Shown here piece after piece: positions 59,745 to 64,000 of a stretch of 64,000 nt of DNA. The first letter of the stretch is position 1. Each line of letters opens with the position of its first letter. The notes beneath the pieces are model-generated. The model was not told the origin of the DNA and searched no databases. It was given only the letters and a program-made list of their open reading frames with translations. The position numbers and the translations under genes are program-made. Source of the stretch: Annona cherimola (Eukaryota > Streptophyta > Magnoliopsida > Magnoliales > Annonaceae); contig CM059972.1 in the NCBI GenBank assembly GCA_030490835.1, positions 88,831,137 through 88,895,136 on the forward strand. Direction: 5' to 3'.

Positions 59745-60720
59745 AACGTATGAATGCTTCTCTGGACTTGTCGCCTGATACAAGGTCAACATCAACCAAT
59801 TGGAGGTTGTTGAATCTATTTGGGCATGGGGCATTGTATTTGTCCACAGCTGATCTCCCCTTGTTGGATGTGTTTCCCGCTCTCCCAGATTAGAAGATTT
59901 TCAACCCTATAGAATCTGGCATCATTTGTCTTTAATTGAAAAGTGGCTTCATTTATTTTCTTCTATTTGTTTGTTTGCTGAGAAGGGGTATATGTTCCAG
60001 TCTGGAAGGGTTTTGGTTCCTCATCAATGGGGATGATCAATTCAACATCATGGATCACAAAACCATGGTCCACATTGCATGTCCCTTGAGTTTTGGCTGC
60101 AAACTTTTTGTTGTGTATGTAGGTTGCTGATTGTTAAAGACTTTGCTTGATGGTGGCAGGACACTGGGAAGCTTGGGGTTGTATGATCTTCAGCGCGTGA
60201 TGGCTGGCGCAGTTTTGCTGCTGTTCCACTTATACTACAGAGATTCTTAACTCACTGATCATCTAATCCGTCATAATTCCTATCATGTCACCTTGGCAGC
60301 ATATGGGTCTTGTACATACTTGCAACGGCTTTCTCTTAGTCCACATGCCACAGTGCATTCTTTTACGTCCTTTTGACTCCTGTTGTTTTTTGCAATGCCT
60401 AACTAAACCCAGGAAGAGTTCAGTAATGGCTGTAAGATGTGGGGAAAAGCTTTTCACAGAAGGGCTCAAATTGAGTCTGGAAAACTTGGGTGATATTATT
60501 CTTCTAGTTTGTACCGGTTTTGCAGCAACTGTGTCAATTTGGATCTTCATCGTTAGAATCTTTGAGTTGTTAATGTGATTCACTAGATTAGCAGGCATTG
60601 GTTTGGATATCTCATTGGAATTTGGGAGGGGGGTGGGTGTGGGTGTCTGCAGTCGGTAGTGCCTCTGTTCCTTGTTAATACAATGCAAATATCATCAAAT
60701 CTTTCTTCTTTGCTAGGATT
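59745..60720 (+). other. Probable 3' UTR and downstream flank of PP2C
   Basis: Composition stays gene-like after the stop codon for several hundred bases. The frames on both strands here (59936-60130, 60263-60688) lack domains and overlap each other. A canonical AATAAA is not obvious. The transcript end cannot be fixed from sequence. Confidence 0.45.
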
Positions 60721-60864
60721 TGACTGGCACTTACCGATCAAGATGAGTGTAGATACTGGAATTGGCTGGCTAGATTAGTATTCATCATCTGCCCTCCGCC
60801 GTGTGTTTGCTTTGGTAGAAAGTCCTACATTGTGTTTTGTGTAGTTGTGCAGCTTACTGCACAG

Positions 60865-61460
60865 TAGGGGTGTTAATGGTCATGGTCAATCTATCAACCC
60901 GCTAGTCTAATCCGTTTATAAATGAGTTTGGGTTGAAATTTTTGAATAAATGAGTGATAATCCGCCAACCTGTTTAACCATTTAATTAAATAAATGGATT
61001 AGGGTTGAGATTGTATAACCCGTCAACCCGTTTAGTAACCCGTTTAACCCATATAACATGTTCAACTTATTCGGCTTATTTAATTCATTAAAGTTTTATA
61101 TATAAATGTAAACTCCTTAGTTCTTTTTCTTCTCTACGTCTTCTTCCTGTTATCTAATTTTCATTTTTCCGCTACAACTCCAATTCCATTTCCTATTATT
61201 ATCCTATTTTCATTTTCCTTGCGCCAAAAATACTCTCATCTCTTCTCAAGGGATCATTATTTACTAGAGTCTAAACTTTCAAGTCATCTGCTAAACAACT
61301 CATTAACAACCCACTAACCTATTTATTAAACGAGTTGTAAATGGGTCAGGGTTGAGGTTTTTTAAATAGGTTAATAAACAGATTAAGGTTAAGATATTTT
61401 AAATAGGTTAGGATTAGGATTAGGCTGTAACTCGTCCAACCCAATCTGTTGACACCTCTA
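60865..61460. mobile_element. hAT MITE (596 bp)
   Basis: It starts TAGGGGTGTTAATGG and ends GTTGACACCTCTA, inverted repeats in the hAT style. The flanks are CTGCACAG and CTGCACAA, a 7/8 match to an 8-bp duplication. The arms are filled with AACCCGT / ACGGGTT-type repeats. No transposase. Confidence 0.85.
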
Positions 61461-61976
61461 CTGCACAATGAAGCTGCCTATGCTAGGCTGAACAGGCTCC
61501 TGTCGTTTTTTGGGAGGAAATCAATGTCATTGCAACCGAACTAGGCCGGGCCGGTAATCGATCCGATTGGTCCACCAGTTCCCGTGGGGTTAACCACTGG
61601 TTTTGAACGGTTGAGCTTGGTGTGATCAGTTCCCAGTTTGACCAGCCAGTCCAATACGGTATTCATTACGCTTGATAAAACTGAGTCACTGACCCATTTT
61701 TACATAACAAATCACGAATAGGAGCCAAAGCCAAAGCCAAACCGAATTTTTATCATATTCTCCCACTTGGAACGTATTGCACTTTTTTTTTTTCAATACG
61801 GAAAAATACTTCTATAGTCGGTCACCCCATGTTGGGCCGACGTCTCAGATGATGAAAGAGATTTTGGTTTTTGATTTAGCCATCAAAGTGAGCGAAAGAT
61901 AGGGTGACAACTATGAAATCATTAATAGTTTTGGATGAAGTGTTTCTTTTTAGGACATGTTTGGTAAGCTTAAAAC
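61461..61976. other. Unassigned; possible repeat end near 61540-61740
   Basis: The stretch GGCCGGGCCGGTAATCGATC..GGTTTTGAACGG..CAGTTTGACCAGCCAG resembles the ends of the element at 63224 but no pair of ends was defined. Confidence 0.35.
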
Positions 61977-62482
61977 TGTGTGTGTTTGGGAGGTGATAAA
62001 ATTTTTGAAGGAAAAGATTTTGGTGTAAAAGTTTTTAAATTAAGATAAAATGATGTGATATATAATGATAATGAGAATAAAGTTAAACCAGATAGATTCG
62101 TTGGATGAATAATTGTATATAAATAATTGAAATGTAGGATAGTTGTACAGAAAATTGTGAAAAAAATAGGGTAGTTATGAAGAGTTGAATGTTTTAAATT
62201 GAATAGTTTTAATGTTTAAAAAATATACCTTATAAATATAAAACTTTTCAATTTCCATAATTACCTTATTTTTTAATTATTTCTTTGTTTTTTCTACACA
62301 ACTACTCTAGTTTTTAATCATTTCATTATAACTAACTATACAACTGATCTATATATTTTAACTTTATTATCTTTACTTCTCATCATTATCTCTATCATAT
62401 CATATCATTTTTTTTTATTTCAAAAACTTTTATACTAAAATTTTTTTTTATCTAAAAATTTTATATTTTCTCAAACACACCC
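61977..62482. mobile_element. Fold-back MITE with 80-bp arms
   Basis: The left arm (GTGTGTTTGGGAGG.., GATTTTGGTGTAAAAGTTTT, AAAATGATGTGATAT) is matched in reverse complement by the right arm (ATATCATATCATTTTT, AAAACTTTTATACTAAAATT, TCAAACACACCC). Related arms are found near 1074, 18540, 24020 and 31160. The target duplication could not be fixed. Confidence 0.75.
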
Positions 62483-63223
62483 TTAGTATAATCTCTTAAT
62501 TGGTGTAATGAAGTAGGGTTATATGGTTTCGAGGCTAACTGTCACCCCCATAAAAAAATCTCAGCTCTAATCGATTTATAATTCATTAATAAAAACACCA
62601 ATTTTAACTCTAATCAATTTAAACATAAACAAAATGGGTACGATTGCTAACAAATTGAATAATAAAAATAAAAATAATAAACTATCTAAATTTTAATCAT
62701 ACACAATTAATAAAGATTTGTAATGCTAGTAATCCACTTGAATTTAAAAGACCAATTTTGTATTTTAAAATGAAATACTAGTTCTATTGTTAATAATTAT
62801 ATAAACTTGTAAAATCATTATCATCATGAGATGTTATCCACCTATATGGGGCCAGCTACGTGGGTCCTATTGTATCAGTTTTTACGATCATAAACTATAT
62901 AAAATAAACATTAATAAAAATATCAATTAATTTGCCTATAGGTTGTGAATAGGTTATGCAACTTAATGGATTAAATGAATTGGATAATCGGATTGACACA
63001 TTGGACAAACTCAACCCACGACTAACCTTTCATTCAAATCGATTAAAAGGATCATATGTATGGGTGATTAAGAGACTTTAACCTGAATCTGCCTCAAATA
63101 ATATTCGATAAACCAAGTCACAGGCTAACTCTAACTTGGTTATACCCTCAGCTGGAATCCATTACTAAGCAAGATGTAAGAGAATATGCTGCTAAATTCT
63201 CCAATCATTTTGAAATATAGCCA
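62483..63223. other. AT-rich DNA without a supported feature
   Basis: No gene, RNA or repeat end recognised. Confidence 0.45.
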
Positions 63224-63462
63224 GTGTTATAAAAACTGGATCGAACCAGCCAGTTGAACAGGTTCAACTGTGAATCGCCCACCATGTAGGCCTAATTGAT
63301 ATTGATTTTCGCTTGGGGTAATGTAGCCGATGGAAACTGGTTGGATCAACGATTTAACCGAATTTTTTATCAACTGGTTAAACCAATATAAGGATAAAGA
63401 AGTTGTTGCCCAAGGAGAGGCGAAGATCGGAAGAGAGATAAAGGAGGAGGACCCCATTCCTG

Positions 63463-63522
<60 letters not shown>

Positions 63523-63925
63523 TCATTTTTGAGAGAGGACTAGAAGAGAGATGGAGGACGAAACTATTGCCACTGCTTAGAAGAAGAGGAAAAAGAATCT
63601 GGGAAGAAGAAACGTGAGAAGACGGGGATTTGAATGGAGAGAGAAAGCTTGTCAAAAGTTGAGGGAGTGAGGAGACGGGATGAGGAGAGAGGAAAATGTA
63701 GGTAAGGAGATTGAAAAGGTGGGCGAGGAAATTGAAAAGATGTGTCATGAGTAAAGATTAGATGAATTTGTGTGTATCATGGTGCTTTATCTACCTTCAT
63801 TTCTGCATATGTATATACCGGTTTAATCCGATTTTTACAAATGGTTGAGTTGGTTCAACGAGAATCAGTCACTTAACTATTCAATTTTTAACAATATTTG
63901 ATATAGTCGTCCGTTTTAACAACAC
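63224..63925. mobile_element. Possible TIR element with a (GA)n interior
   Basis: GTGTTATAAAAACTGGATCG at the left and CCGTTTTAACAACAC at the right are imperfect inverted repeats. GGTTGGATCAACGATTTAAC and GGTTTAATCCGA / GGTTGAGTTGGTTCAAC motifs repeat inside both ends. The middle is purine-rich. Flanking 8-mers do not match, so the ends are uncertain. Open frames on both strands at 63227-63748 come from the purine-rich repeat. Confidence 0.45.
63467..63519 (+). repeat. (GA)n microsatellite
   Basis: An uninterrupted run of about 26 GA units inside the element above. Confidence 0.95.
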
Positions 63926-64000
63926 AAGATTAATTTTCCTAATCACTAGACATTAGAGAGTTTATTTTCAATTTTTGCCTTATATTCTTGAGATTTTTCA

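Noticed and set aside
63227..63748. 173- and 95-codon frames on opposite strands
   Set aside because: Both depend on the (GA)n tract and purine-rich flanks, giving Ser-Leu and Glu-Arg runs.

Overview
This window looks like nuclear DNA of a flowering plant. It is AT-rich, has one intron-split host gene with GT..AG splice sites, and is otherwise filled with degenerate plant transposable elements: LTR retrotransposons, LINEs, SINE-like units, hAT and Mutator-like remains, and many MITEs. There is no bacterial or organellar signature: no operons and no rRNA genes. The species cannot be named from the sequence.

The one gene that looks intact is on the + strand at 55858-59744. It is a 352-residue plant type 2C protein phosphatase of the Arabidopsis At3g06270 / PP2C35 kind, in two coding exons separated by a 2.8 kb intron. 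It has an upstream TATA box (54866-54877) and probably a 5' UTR intron. Its Met-Gly-Cys start followed by a cysteine cluster predicts membrane anchoring by acylation.

Layout. 1-3360: mostly unassigned, with one small MITE and a (TC)n tract. 3365-14746: a non-autonomous, minus-oriented LTR retrotransposon. Its right LTR was later hit by two fold-back MITEs and by a 2.6 kb hAT-like element (10725-13314) that carries two exons of a katanin p60 gene. The undisturbed left LTR serves as the reference empty site. 14827-16941: a broken Mutator-like transposase. 17000-34000: AT-rich DNA with MITE relics, SINE-like units and a tandem segmental duplication. 34727-35855 and 38880-40253: two related LINE 3' ends, both broken. 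36578-37730: three MITEs of one family side by side, two of them in mirror orientation. 42334-49932: a Ty1/copia element whose pol is interrupted at 44074 by a 5'-truncated Sirevirus-like copia element. That Sirevirus-like element carries an extra ORF with its own promoter behind pol. 50000-54860: more MITEs. 54860-60700: the phosphatase gene. 60865-63925: three further MITE or hAT-like insertions.

The most unusual pattern is a group of MITEs that seem to share an AT-rich core but carry different GC-rich ends. Each end is itself a near-palindrome, and several copies sit inside (TA)n tracts. Other points of interest are the hAT element with katanin exons and the Sirevirus-like extra ORF, whose TATA promoter carries the same AGTCGACTT repeats as the LTR. 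Everything was read by eye; no alignment or database search was run.
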